The notes under the pieces are model-generated. The model saw only the letters and a program-made list of their open reading frames with translations, had not been told where the DNA came from and made no database searches. A stretch of DNA of 64,000 nucleotides from Sulfidibacterium sp964549335 (GTDB lineage: Bacteria; Bacteroidota; Bacteroidia; Bacteroidales; F082), in the NCBI GenBank assembly GCA_964549335.1, contig CAZJUQ010000010.1, positions 15,417 to 79,416 of the forward strand, written 5' to 3'. A program made the position numbers and the translations under genes. Shown here one piece after another: positions 1 to 8,207 of this stretch (positions within the stretch are counted from its first letter, which is position 1; each line of letters starts with the position of its first letter).

Positions 1-1063
1 CGGGGTCGCCGTCCGAATATTTTCCGGTCTCTTCCAATTTTCCGTTAGGATAAAAGAATTTCCAATTACCTACTCTTAAATCTTTTTTGTAAAATCCCGA
101 AGCTTTCAGTTTTCCGTCGTCGTAATACTCTTTCCAAAAACCCTCTTTTTGACCTGCATCCGAAAATATTCCTTCGCCTATAATTTTTCCGTGTTTAAAA
201 ATATAGGATTTCACCACTTTTCCGTTTTCATCGTATTCGCGCCGAACACCTTCGGGAATACCCTCTTTTGTATATGTTGCAACCACTTTTATTTTTCCGT
301 CGGGGTAATAGTCGGTTTTAACTTCAAGTGTATTAATATTTTCGGCTTTAGTCTCTTTTTCGCCGTTAACATATTTTTCGGTTGAAACAAGGTTTCCATC
401 CCTGTCGTATGTTTTAAAATAGCCGTCTTTCAACCCGTGTTTGTAGTTTCCCGTGATATGTACCTTTTCATCGTCGTAAAACCATATCCACTTTCCGTTT
501 CGAAGTGAATCGGAGTCGAATCCGTTTATTCTTTGCCGGCTGACAACATAACCTTTTTTGTACCTGATAAGTTGTATTATACGTCCGTCGGTATCATATT
601 CCACGGCTTGACCGTTTTCCAGACCGTCAACAAAAGGTATTTTGAAATGAACTTTGCCGTTAGGATACAAAACATAAGAGTATCCTTGTTTTACATCGTC
701 CACGAAATTTTCTTTAATTACTTCGCCGTCTTGATAAGTTATACGAAAACCGTTTTTTTTCCCTTTTTTATAATTAATTTCCAAAATCAATTTACCCTCT
801 TCATCGTAAAAGCGCCAAGTGCTGTCGAGCAAATAGTCTTTACGGTTTCCTTCCGATTTCAAAATACCTGTTTCGTAATAATTTTTCCAATACCCGTCGG
901 GTTTTCCATTTCTCATAAAACCTTCGCTCGATATTTTTCCGTTCGGATAATGAAATACATTGTATCCGTCGGGATTTATCGAGTCGTTTTGTTGTGCAAC
1001 GGTGTTAGAAACAAACATTGCAAACAAAAACAGCGGAAAAAAAATTTTTACAACTATTTTCAT
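1..1063 (-). CDS. MORN/YwqK-type repeat protein, secreted, 3' end outside window
   Basis: The reading frame runs leftward from ATG at 1063 and is still open at base 1, giving at least 354 codons. The N-terminus is a signal peptide ending near VAQQ. Everything after it is about a dozen degenerate repeats of 22-25 residues of the form 'W-x-x-Y-Y-x-D-G-K-L-x-x-E-G-x-Y-x-x-G', with Y-P-N-G-K and Y-D-E-x-G-K variants. This is the MORN-like repeat of the family often annotated as YwqK antitoxin; in Bacteroidota such proteins are usually exported and of unknown function, so the antitoxin label should not be taken literally. The start overlaps the stop of the upstream lipoprotein gene (ATGA), so the two are co-transcribed and probably translationally coupled. 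Confidence 0.85.
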   Translation of the reverse strand, partial: MKIVVKIFFPLFLFAMFVSNTVAQQNDSINPDGYNVFHYPNGKISSEGFMRNGKPDGYWKNYYETGILKSEGNRKDYLLDSTWRFYDEEGKLILEINYKKGKKNGFRITYQDGEVIKENFVDDVKQGYSYVLYPNGKVHFKIPFVDGLENGQAVEYDTDGRIIQLIRYKKGYVVSRQRINGFDSDSLRNGKWIWFYDDEKVHITGNYKHGLKDGYFKTYDRDGNLVSTEKYVNGEKETKAENINTLEVKTDYYPDGKIKVVATYTKEGIPEGVRREYDENGKVVKSYIFKHGKIIGEGIFSDAGQKEGFWKEYYDDGKLKASGFYKKDLRVGNWKFFYPNGKLEETGKYSDGDP

Positions 1064-1596
1064 TCTCTACCTACGGTTACGCCTTTTACCACCCTTTTTT
1101 TTCTTTCGAAATTATTAATATTGTCTTTTCTTACTTTTAATACAGCTTTGTCGCTTCCGGGTTCCAATAAATATATAAGTGTGTCGTAAACCACTTTTCC
1201 ATAATCGTTATCCCAACTTTGAGGTGTAAGTTGATATAAATCCCTGTCGTTTAAACTGAAGGTTAAATCGCGGTTTCTTCCGTTTTCGAATGCTACATTG
1301 ATATGGTTACGACCCGAACTTACGGCAACTCCGGGGGTGTTTTTCGGAATAATTATCTCTTCGATATATCTGCCGTTCTCCAATTTTATTTCGCCGCGCG
1401 CCACTTTTGTTTCGGCATAAGTCAAATTCCGTTTTAATACTATTTTTCGCGAATTATAAAATTGTACGTTACTCACAGGTATTTTACTGTTATATAACAT
1501 ATAACGCATATCTTTAGTAAAATAAATCGTATTTGAACACGACGTCAAAAGAAATATTGTAACAACCGCAAAAATAAAACCCCTGTATTTTTTCAT
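1060..1596 (-). CDS. Small lipoprotein of unknown function
   Basis: A protein of 178 residues with a short basic N-terminus, a hydrophobic stretch and a lipobox LLTSC (Cys20), so probably a lipid-anchored envelope protein. The rest is rich in beta-prone sequence with many Asn/Arg/Lys and no motif I recognise. Its stop codon overlaps the start of the MORN-repeat gene by the ATGA arrangement, which suggests the pair acts together. The gap to nadA on its upstream side is 139 bases and AT-rich, so it may have its own promoter. Family not recognised. Confidence 0.8.
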   Translation of the reverse strand: MKKYRGFIFAVVTIFLLTSCSNTIYFTKDMRYMLYNSKIPVSNVQFYNSRKIVLKRNLTYAETKVARGEIKLENGRYIEEIIIPKNTPGVAVSSGRNHINVAFENGRNRDLTFSLNDRDLYQLTPQSWDNDYGKVVYDTLIYLLEPGSDKAVLKVRKDNINNFERKKRVVKGVTVGRE

Positions 1597-1735
1597 TTGT
1601 CAATATTTTAGAAATCATTTAAACATAAAACAATACAAAAAAAATTTCATAAAGAACTACGAACCACTTAACCAAACAGAAATATTTTTTTCCGGAGTAT
1701 CATTTTAGTTATTAATATTTATTTTTTCAGAATAA

Positions 1736-2671
1736 TCAGATTATTTTCAATTTTTTTGAAATTTCGAGCATTTTTTCTATCGGTTTACGAGCCGATTCGA
1801 TAGTTTTTTTATCCAAAGATACAAAAGGTTTTTCATTTTTAAGTGCCAAATACAATTTTTCCATTGTATTGAGTTTCATGTAAGGACAATCGTTACAGGC
1901 GCATGTTTCGTCGGAAGGAACTACAATAAACTCTTTATCAGGAGCTTCTATTTTCATTTGGTGTAAAATACCTGTTTCTGTTGCAACAATATATTTTCCG
2001 GCATTGTCATTTTTCACATATTTCAGCAATCCCGTTGTAGAACCCACAAAATCGGCTATTTCCAAAATTTGTTGTTTACACTCTGGATGTGCCACAATTT
2101 TTGCCTCTTTGTTTTCCTCTTTAAGTTGCAATACTTTTTCGGCTGTAAGAATATCATGAACTTCGCAGGTACCGTTCCAAAGAACCATATTCCGTCCGGT
2201 AACCGCATTGACATATCCACCGAGATTTTTATCGGGAGCAAATATTATTTTTTGTTCTTTGGGAAACGAATTTACTATTTGTACCGCATTTCCCGAGGTA
2301 CATATTACATCCGAAACGGTTTTAATTTTTGCGGTGGTGTTTATGTACGAAACCACTATATGGTCGGGATATTTTTGTTTGAATTTTACGAAATCGTCGT
2401 AAGGACATGAATCGGCAAGCGAGCATCCTGCTTCCTCATCGGGCAGCAATACTTTTGTACCGGGATTTAAAATTTTCGCCGTTTCCGCCATAAAATGAAC
2501 TCCCGCAAAAAGAATAATATCCGCATCAGCTTCCGCAGCCTTTTGCGAAAGTCCCAAACTATCGCCAACATAATCGGCAATATCCTGTATTTCACCTATT
2601 TGATAATAGTGTGCCAATATCAAGGCGTTTTTTTCATTTTTTAATTTTAATATCTCTTTACGGTAATCCAT
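1736..2671 (-). CDS. nadA: Quinolinate synthase NadA
   Basis: Condenses iminoaspartate with dihydroxyacetone phosphate to quinolinate, the first committed part of de novo NAD synthesis, in the cytoplasm. From the ATG at 2671 it has 311 residues, normal for the short NadA class; a longer frame from TTG at 2689 adds six residues and looks less likely. The 4Fe-4S ligands are visible: Cys83 in AGCSLADSC, Cys169 in NGTCEVH, and the C-terminal CACNDCPYM (Cys257/259/262, one of which is the third ligand). The N-terminal ALILAHYYQ and the GDSLGLSQKA stretch are characteristic. The partner genes nadB and nadC are not in the window. It reads away from the large AT-rich gap, which presumably carries its promoter. 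Confidence 0.97.
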   Translation of the reverse strand: MDYRKEILKLKNEKNALILAHYYQIGEIQDIADYVGDSLGLSQKAAEADADIILFAGVHFMAETAKILNPGTKVLLPDEEAGCSLADSCPYDDFVKFKQKYPDHIVVSYINTTAKIKTVSDVICTSGNAVQIVNSFPKEQKIIFAPDKNLGGYVNAVTGRNMVLWNGTCEVHDILTAEKVLQLKEENKEAKIVAHPECKQQILEIADFVGSTTGLLKYVKNDNAGKYIVATETGILHQMKIEAPDKEFIVVPSDETCACNDCPYMKLNTMEKLYLALKNEKPFVSLDKKTIESARKPIEKMLEISKKLKII

Positions 2672-3278
2672 TTTATTATCTTTTTGCAATTTTTTATTTA
2701 GCGAAATAACGATTTTTTTCCGAAAAATTTATAACCCTCAATACCTTTAATTTTATATCTTAATTATTATTATAACTATATGATTTTTTAAAAAAAAGAT
2801 ATTAATGTTATTAGTCTGTTTATAAGTGTGAAAAAAATATTGCATAAATATTGACAAATGCTTTTTTAGAGTTTAACTAACATTTTATTCACACGATTTC
2901 AAATTCTAATGGATGTTATAATAGAAAATTGGCATATTAATTAACATAGTGTTGATAAAAATTTTCTTAATAAAATTTGTTTACGGTTTTTGATAAACGG
3001 TGTTAATATTTTTTTGAAAAAAGGTGATAAAAATTCATTTTATGTTGAAAGTTATCTGAACGGATTTTTGTCTGTTAATAAATGGCGGGTTATTAAAAAA
3101 AATCAAAAGGAAATAAACAGGTTTTAAACAATATGTTATTGATAAATCGTAATTTTATGATTATTAGAAAATAATGGAAAATTGAATAAGAGAGATAATA
3201 ATAAAAAACATTAATTGTAAAGCAGTTAAGTATGGCGTAAATTTTTATGTAATTTTGTAAAATGAAAATTTATTAACA
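2672..3278. other. Gene-free AT-rich divergent intergenic region (607 bp)
   Basis: No open frame of useful size occurs here. The region is extremely AT-rich, about four-fifths A+T by eye, and lies between the divergent nadA (minus) and rpiB (plus). The heptamer TGATAAA occurs four times in the same orientation, at 2953-2959, 2991-2997, 3025-3031 and 3140-3146, which is more than expected by chance. A promoter box for rpiB lies at its right end. It could be a regulatory region, an intrinsically curved spacer or an origin-like unwinding element; the sequence alone does not decide. Confidence 0.6.
3250..3257 (+). promoter_or_regulatory. -7 promoter box for the rpiB operon
   Basis: TAATTTTG matches the Bacteroidota -7 consensus TAnnTTTG and sits 21 bases before the rpiB ATG. 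A clear TTTG at the -33 position is not visible, so this is a partial match. Confidence 0.5.
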
Positions 3279-3734
3279 ATGACGATGGAAGAGAAAGATA
3301 TAATACCCATAGCTTCGGACCACGGTGGATATGAAATGAAGGAATTTTTAATTGAAAAGTTGAAAAACGCCGGATACAAAATAAAAGACATGGGAACATA
3401 CAGCAGTGAAAGTGTCGATTATCCCGATTTTATTCATCCTTTGGCAAAAGCCGTTAATGACGATGTTTATGTAAGGGGAATAATTATGTGCGGTAGCGGA
3501 AACGGAGCACAGATGACGGCAAACAAATATCCTAACGTAAGGGCGGGATTGTGCTGGAGTGTTGAACAAGCTGAATTGATAAGAAAACACAACAATGCAA
3601 ATATAATATCGTTACCGGGACGGTTTGTTCCTTTCGATAAAGCGTGGAAAATGGTTTTGGCATTTTTGAATACGGATTTTGAGGGAGGAAGACATGAGAG
3701 ACGTGTTGAAAAAATTTCGAAAATATTGAAATAG
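3279..3734 (+). CDS. rpiB: Ribose-5-phosphate isomerase B
   Basis: Interconverts ribose 5-phosphate and ribulose 5-phosphate in the non-oxidative pentose phosphate pathway. The 151-residue length fits the RpiB/LacAB family. Visible signatures are ASDHGGYEMK near the N-terminus, the active-site Cys in MCGSGNG (the family usually has CGTGIG), and TANKYPNVRAGLCW followed by RKHNNANIISLPGR. ATG codons at 3279 and 3285 are both possible; the first is taken. It heads a compact plus-strand operon, with 21 bases to the next gene. Transketolase (60 kb) and glucose-6-phosphate isomerase (5 kb) in the same window work in the same metabolic area. Confidence 0.96.
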   Translation: MTMEEKDIIPIASDHGGYEMKEFLIEKLKNAGYKIKDMGTYSSESVDYPDFIHPLAKAVNDDVYVRGIIMCGSGNGAQMTANKYPNVRAGLCWSVEQAELIRKHNNANIISLPGRFVPFDKAWKMVLAFLNTDFEGGRHERRVEKISKILK

Positions 3735-3755
3735 AAAAGTTGGTAAAAGGTGAAG

Positions 3756-5141
3756 ATGACTAACGAACATAAGAATTTTTACAAGCGTGCCGCCGAGGTG
3801 TCAGCCGACAAAGTTCACAGGGAAAAGATAAAGTTTAATATTTCGAAGTATGAAAATGCCGTTGAAAAGGGACAAAAAATTTATAAAAACATTGAACTTG
3901 CACGTGAGAGGGCAGGACATACAAAATACAAGGTAATAAATAACCTTGAGAAATATCTTATAGAGTTTGAAGATAATTTTGTTAATAACGGAGGAAAGGT
4001 TATTTGGGCCGAAACGGCACAAGAAGCCGTAAATGCAATAATAAAGATAGCAAAAGAGAGAAATGTGAAACATGTGGTCAAATCGAAATCGATGACCACG
4101 GAAGAGTTGGAGTTGAACAAATATCTTGAAAAAAACAAAATAGAATCGCTCGAAACAGACCTTGGAGAATTTATAGTACAGCAAGCGGGACAAAAACCAT
4201 ATCATATAGTTACCCCGGCAATGCACATGTCGAAATACGATATTGCAGAGCTTTACCACGAAAAATTCGGTACCGATGAAAAACTTACTCCCGAAGAACT
4301 TACGCTATATACACGGAAACTTTTGAGGAAAAAATTTGCCGATGCCGACATGGGAATTACAGGAGCAAATTTTTTAATTGCCGACACGGGAGCAATAGCA
4401 TTGACCGAAAACGAAGGAAACGGAATTTTATCAATGTCGTTTCCAAAAGTACACATAGCAATAGCAGGTATTGAAAAAATAATACCGACACTTGACGATT
4501 TGGATTTATACTGGCCTTTACTTGCAACCCACGGTACAGGTCAACACGTTACCGTGTATAACTCCATAATAAGCGGCCCAAAAAAAAGAGGAGAAAAAGA
4601 CGGTCCAGAAGAGATGTTTGTAATATTGCTCGATAACGGCAGAAGTAAGATATTGGCCGAAGAGGAACCCAGACGTGCTTTGTCGTGCATACGTTGCGGT
4701 GCGTGTCTTAATGCTTGTCCCATTTATAAAAACATAGGAGGTCATACTTACAACACTACATACAGCGGACCTATAGGATCAATAATTACTCCCTATATGA
4801 CCGATTTTAAACAATATAAACACCTGAGTTTCGCCTGTACCATTTGCGGAAAGTGTACAGAAGTATGTCCCGTAAAAATTCCCTTGCACGATTTAATGTT
4901 ACTAACCAGGAACGACAGTGTTAAGAAAGGATTTTACACCTTTTTCGACAAGGCAAGCATGAAAGTATCGGGAATTGCACTCGGAAAAAGGAAAATGCTC
5001 GATATGGTTAACGGAAAATTAAAGAATAAGATTGTTGCAATGGCTGCCAAAAAGGCTTGGGGACCGGAGAGAGAATTGCCTGAATTTGCCGAAAAATCAT
5101 TCAGTCAGCAGTGGAAAGAAAGAGAAAACTATAAAAAATAG
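3756..5141 (+). CDS. LutB-like LUD-domain iron-sulfur protein
   Basis: A protein of 461 residues with an N-terminal LUD (lactate utilisation) domain and a C-terminal bacterial ferredoxin-type region. Two 4Fe-4S motifs are clear: CIRCGACLNACP and CTICGKCTEVCP. The architecture is that of LutB/YkgF, a subunit of the LutABC L-lactate oxidation complex. The ATG at 3756 is preferred to an in-frame GTG at 3750 because AAAAGG lies just upstream as a possible ribosome-binding site. Neither LutA (CCG-domain protein) nor LutC is adjacent. Instead it sits 21 bases after rpiB and 4 bases before pgi, so its partner must be elsewhere or it works alone. Family assignment is firm; the lactate substrate is inferred. 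Confidence 0.9.
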   Translation: MTNEHKNFYKRAAEVSADKVHREKIKFNISKYENAVEKGQKIYKNIELARERAGHTKYKVINNLEKYLIEFEDNFVNNGGKVIWAETAQEAVNAIIKIAKERNVKHVVKSKSMTTEELELNKYLEKNKIESLETDLGEFIVQQAGQKPYHIVTPAMHMSKYDIAELYHEKFGTDEKLTPEELTLYTRKLLRKKFADADMGITGANFLIADTGAIALTENEGNGILSMSFPKVHIAIAGIEKIIPTLDDLDLYWPLLATHGTGQHVTVYNSIISGPKKRGEKDGPEEMFVILLDNGRSKILAEEEPRRALSCIRCGACLNACPIYKNIGGHTYNTTYSGPIGSIITPYMTDFKQYKHLSFACTICGKCTEVCPVKIPLHDLMLLTRNDSVKKGFYTFFDKASMKVSGIALGKRKMLDMVNGKLKNKIVAMAAKKAWGPERELPEFAEKSFSQQWKERENYKK

Positions 5142-5145
5142 AAAA

Positions 5146-6489
5146 ATGGACACCGTAAAAGTTGATTACCGTAATGCTTTGAATTTTGTTTCCGAAAAGG
5201 AGATATCTGAATTTCAAAGAGAGATTGATATATATTTTGAAGCCGTAAAAAACAAAACCGGAAAAGGAAATGATTTTCTCGGATGGGTTGATTTGCCTTC
5301 GAAAACCACCGATACTTTAATTGAAAAGATAGAAAAAAGTGCCGGCAGGTTACGTGAACTTTCCGAGGTGTGTGTAGTTGTCGGAATAGGAGGTTCTTAT
5401 CTTGGAGCGAGAGCTGTTACAGAGGCTTTGTCACCGCATTTTAACCTGTTGAAAAAAAAGGCCGGTAATCCGGTAATGTTATATGCGGGATATAACATAA
5501 GTGAAGATTATCTTGCCGAGCTGTTAACGGTTTTGGACGAAAAAGATTATTCAATAATAGTAATTTCGAAATCGGGAACCACTACCGAACCTGCCATTGC
5601 CTTTCGTATATTAAGAAATCACCTTATAAAAAAATATGGTAAAGAGGCTGAGAAAGAGAGAATAATAGCCATTACCGACAGTAAAAAAGGAGCTTTGAAA
5701 AAACTTGCCGTCAACGAGGGTTACGAAACATATGTTGTTCCCGACGATGTGGGAGGAAGGTATTCGGTACTTACGCCTGTAGGTTTATTACCGGTTGCCG
5801 TTTCGGGTATAGATATAAAAGAGTTGTTAAACGGGGCTAAAATCATGGAAGAGAATGCCAAAAACAATTCAACTGTCGGAGAGAGTGCCATAGCAACATA
5901 TGCCGCTGTGCGAAACGCATTGTACAAAAAGGGCAAGACAATAGAGATAACCGTTAATTACGAGCCGCGCCTATACTATTTTACAGAGTGGTGGAAACAG
6001 CTTTACGGCGAAAGCGAAGGAAAAGATAAAAAAGGAATTTTTCCTGCAGGAGTAAGTTTTACAACAGATTTACACTCGTTAGGACAATATATTCAAGACG
6101 GTTTGCGAATAATGTTCGAAACGGTTATTTCCGTTGAAAATCCTGATAAAATTTTGAAAATTCCGGAAGATGAAAATAATCTCGATAATTTGAATTATTT
6201 AGCCGGAAAGAGAATACACGAAGTAAACCACATGGCCGAACTCGGTACAGCCATTGCCCATATTGACGGAGGTGTTCCGAACATAAAAATATCTATTCCC
6301 GTAATTTCGGAAAACAGTTTGGGACAATTGATATATTTCTACGAATTTGCATGTGCCGTAAGCGGATATATTCTTGGTGTCAATCCTTTCGACCAGCCCG
6401 GTGTTGAAGCATACAAAAAGAATATGTTCGCCTTGTTGGGTAAGCCCGGATTTGAAAAAGAATCGGAATTGTTACGAAAAAGGTTGTAA
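5146..6489 (+). CDS. pgi: Glucose-6-phosphate isomerase
   Basis: Interconverts glucose 6-phosphate and fructose 6-phosphate in glycolysis and gluconeogenesis. From the ATG at 5146 the protein has 447 residues, typical of the short Pgi form found in Firmicutes and Bacteroidota. The frame extends upstream into the previous gene but that part lacks homology to Pgi. Visible signatures include VVGIGGSYLGARA, the sugar-phosphate-binding ISKSGTTTEPA, EWWKQLYGESEGKDKKGIFP and the C-terminal NPFDQPGVEAYKKNMF. The start lies 4 bases after the LutB-like stop, so the two are translated from one message. Confidence 0.97.
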   Translation: MDTVKVDYRNALNFVSEKEISEFQREIDIYFEAVKNKTGKGNDFLGWVDLPSKTTDTLIEKIEKSAGRLRELSEVCVVVGIGGSYLGARAVTEALSPHFNLLKKKAGNPVMLYAGYNISEDYLAELLTVLDEKDYSIIVISKSGTTTEPAIAFRILRNHLIKKYGKEAEKERIIAITDSKKGALKKLAVNEGYETYVVPDDVGGRYSVLTPVGLLPVAVSGIDIKELLNGAKIMEENAKNNSTVGESAIATYAAVRNALYKKGKTIEITVNYEPRLYYFTEWWKQLYGESEGKDKKGIFPAGVSFTTDLHSLGQYIQDGLRIMFETVISVENPDKILKIPEDENNLDNLNYLAGKRIHEVNHMAELGTAIAHIDGGVPNIKISIPVISENSLGQLIYFYEFACAVSGYILGVNPFDQPGVEAYKKNMFALLGKPGFEKESELLRKRL

Positions 6490-6495
6490 TACGGC

Positions 6496-6951
6496 ATGCT
6501 GTTTAAACGCGTAAAATTATTTTTAACACTGCTTTTGTTATCCGCTGTTTTGTTGTTTTCGTGTACCAAAAGTAACCAAAGTGCATTTGAATTGTTGAAA
6601 AATTTAAACGGCACCTGGAAATCTACTGGAAACATAATAGTTTACGACAGTTGGCTAACACTGAACGATTCGACATTAAGCGGAAAACGTTTTTCTAAAA
6701 TAGGCGGCGATACGGTTTTTATTAATAATTTTGAAATAAAAATCAGAAAAAATATTATTACACTGATAATTAAAGAGACAAAGTATTCGGTTAAAAAAGC
6801 CGGTTTAAGAGAGATTTATTTTGAAAACGGTAATAACATATATCCTGAAAAAATAATTATGAGTTACCCCGGCGATTCTACATATAAATACAGGCAGGAA
6901 AACAGTAGAGGCAACAAAGTTATTGAGTTTAAAATGAAAAAGGAAGGATAA
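6496..6951 (+). CDS. Small lipoprotein, lipocalin-like (DUF6265-like?)
   Basis: A 151-residue protein with a long hydrophobic leader and lipobox LLFSC (Cys23). The mature part starts with a LNGTWKSTG element, then WLTLNDSTLSGKRF and repeated short beta strands, which resembles small calycin/lipocalin-like domains such as DUF6265. The similarity is by eye only. It lies 6 bases after pgi and its TAA overlaps the ATG of the nitroreductase, so it is embedded in the operon. Function unknown. Confidence 0.75.
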   Translation: MLFKRVKLFLTLLLLSAVLLFSCTKSNQSAFELLKNLNGTWKSTGNIIVYDSWLTLNDSTLSGKRFSKIGGDTVFINNFEIKIRKNIITLIIKETKYSVKKAGLREIYFENGNNIYPEKIIMSYPGDSTYKYRQENSRGNKVIEFKMKKEG

Positions 6952-7499
6952 TGGAATTTTTAGAACTTGTTGAAAAACGACAGAGCGACAGAAAATATAC
7001 AGGCAAAACCGTTGAAAAAGAAAAACTGGCAAAATGTTTGGAAGCTGCACGTTTAGCTCCTTCGGCAAGTAATTCGCAACCATGGACTTTTATTGTTGCC
7101 GACGAGCCGGAGCTTGTAAAACAGCTGGCAAAAGCGAGCGAAGGACCATTAAAAAGTTTTAATAATTTTGTTAAACAGGCTCCTGTAATTGTTGCCGTTG
7201 TTATGGAGAAACCGAAAATAATAACCGAGCTGGGCGGCAAAATCAAAGAAAAAGAGTACCCTTTAATAGACATTGGCATAGCTGCCGAACATTTTTGTTT
7301 GCAAGCCGCCGAATTGGACTTGGGAACATGTATGCTCGGTTGGTTTGACGAACAGCGTGCAAAGGAACTTTTGAAGGTTCCGGAGAATAAAAATATTCCG
7401 TTATTAATAACGGTAGGCTATACGCCCGTAAATTACAAACACCGGAAAAAAATAAGGAAAAGCTTTGAAAAGGTAGTAAGGTTTAACAAGTACCAATAA
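6951..7499 (+). CDS. Nitroreductase-family FMN oxidoreductase
   Basis: A 182-residue protein of the nitroreductase fold, using FMN and NAD(P)H to reduce nitro, quinone or related groups; the natural substrate is not deducible. The N-terminal VEKRQSDRKYT with the FMN-phosphate-binding Arg/Ser region, followed by ARLAPSASNSQPW, is the family signature. The second half has the DIGIAAEHFCLQAAELDLGTCMLGWFD stretch typical of the group, interrupted here for length: key parts are IAAEHF and LGTCMLGWFD. The ATG overlaps the preceding stop (TAATG), which indicates coupled translation. The next gene follows after 7 bases. Confidence 0.93.
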   Translation: MEFLELVEKRQSDRKYTGKTVEKEKLAKCLEAARLAPSASNSQPWTFIVADEPELVKQLAKASEGPLKSFNNFVKQAPVIVAVVMEKPKIITELGGKIKEKEYPLIDIGIAAEHFCLQAAELDLGTCMLGWFDEQRAKELLKVPENKNIPLLITVGYTPVNYKHRKKIRKSFEKVVRFNKYQ

Positions 7500-7506
7500 G
7501 AAAAAA

Positions 7507-8007
7507 ATGGCTGAGAAAAAATGGCACGCAATATATGTGAAATCGAGGCACGAGAAAAAGGTTGCTTTAGAGCTTAAGGCGCAAAACATAGAGTATTATT
7601 TGCCGTTGGAACGTGTTTTGCGCCAATGGAGCGACAGAAAAAAGTGGGTTGAAGAACCTCTTTTCAGGTCTTATATTTTTGTTTGTGTTGACCAAAAAGA
7701 TTATTACAAAGCCCTGTACGTGCCCGGTGCATTGAAATATGTTACTTTCGAAGGAAAAGCAGTGGTTGTTCCGCCTCAGCAAATAGAAGCTATAAAGTTT
7801 TATTTAAACGAAAAAACACCTTTGGATATTGACAACAGCCAAATGAAAGAGGGACAAAAAGTGGAAGTGATAGCAGGAAAATTAACCGGTTTGCAGGGTA
7901 CATTGGTGCAAGTTAACGACAAAAAACGTGTAAAGGTTGAAATAGAGGTAGTAAACAGTGCCGTATTTGTACAAATACCTCGAAACCGCTTACGCATTAT
8001 AGAGTAG
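7507..8007 (+). CDS. NusG-like (UpxY-family) transcription antitermination factor
   Basis: A 166-residue protein with an N-terminal NGN domain (KWHAIYVKSRHEKKV, YYLPLERVLRQWSDRKK, EEPLFRSYIFV) and a C-terminal KOW domain (KEGQKVEVIAGKLTGLQGTL). It is longer than RfaH but like the UpxY regulators that relieve termination in Bacteroides capsule operons. The unusual point is its place: last in a metabolic operon, with no polysaccharide gene next to it. Its 3' end overlaps the convergent xseB by 11 bases. It may be a paralogue used at a distant locus (inference). Confidence 0.9.
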   Translation: MAEKKWHAIYVKSRHEKKVALELKAQNIEYYLPLERVLRQWSDRKKWVEEPLFRSYIFVCVDQKDYYKALYVPGALKYVTFEGKAVVVPPQQIEAIKFYLNEKTPLDIDNSQMKEGQKVEVIAGKLTGLQGTLVQVNDKKRVKVEIEVVNSAVFVQIPRNRLRIIE

Positions 8008-8206
8008 TTTCGCTTTCCGGTATTTCGTCCAGAATTTTATTTACCTCTTTTTCGGTACTGAAAAGTTTTGCTTTACAAATTCTGATTAATTCGGATGCAC
8101 GTTTTACCTTTTCGGATAGTTCGTCAACCGAAATTTCTTCCGATTCAATTTTGTTTACAATATCTTCGAGTTCGCTAACGGCTTTTTCGTAACTGATTTT
8201 TTCCAT
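7997..8206 (-). CDS. xseB: Exodeoxyribonuclease VII small subunit
   Basis: The 69-residue helical small subunit binds XseA to form exonuclease VII, which degrades single-stranded DNA from either end. Characteristic features are SYEKAVSELEDIVNKIESEE near the start followed by a heptad-rich helix ending KVNKILDE. It begins 1 base after the xseA stop, so the pair is one transcript. The C-terminal end overlaps the convergent NusG-like gene. Confidence 0.94.
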   Translation of the reverse strand: MEKISYEKAVSELEDIVNKIESEEISVDELSEKVKRASELIRICKAKLFSTEKEVNKILDEIPESETTL

Positions 8207-8207
8207 C

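Noticed and set aside
1060..1063. Toxin-antitoxin reading of the MORN/YwqK gene
   Set aside because: The family name suggests an antitoxin, but the protein is exported and its partner is a lipoprotein without toxin features.
533..1189. Open frame of 218 codons on the plus strand
   Set aside because: It lies antisense to the MORN-repeat and lipoprotein genes, which have a signal peptide, lipobox and repeat periodicity; the plus frame has none and reflects repeat codon bias.
5032..5145. N-terminal extension of pgi
   Set aside because: The extra 38 codons lie within the LutB-like gene and do not resemble the Pgi N-terminus; ATG at 5146 fits the family length.
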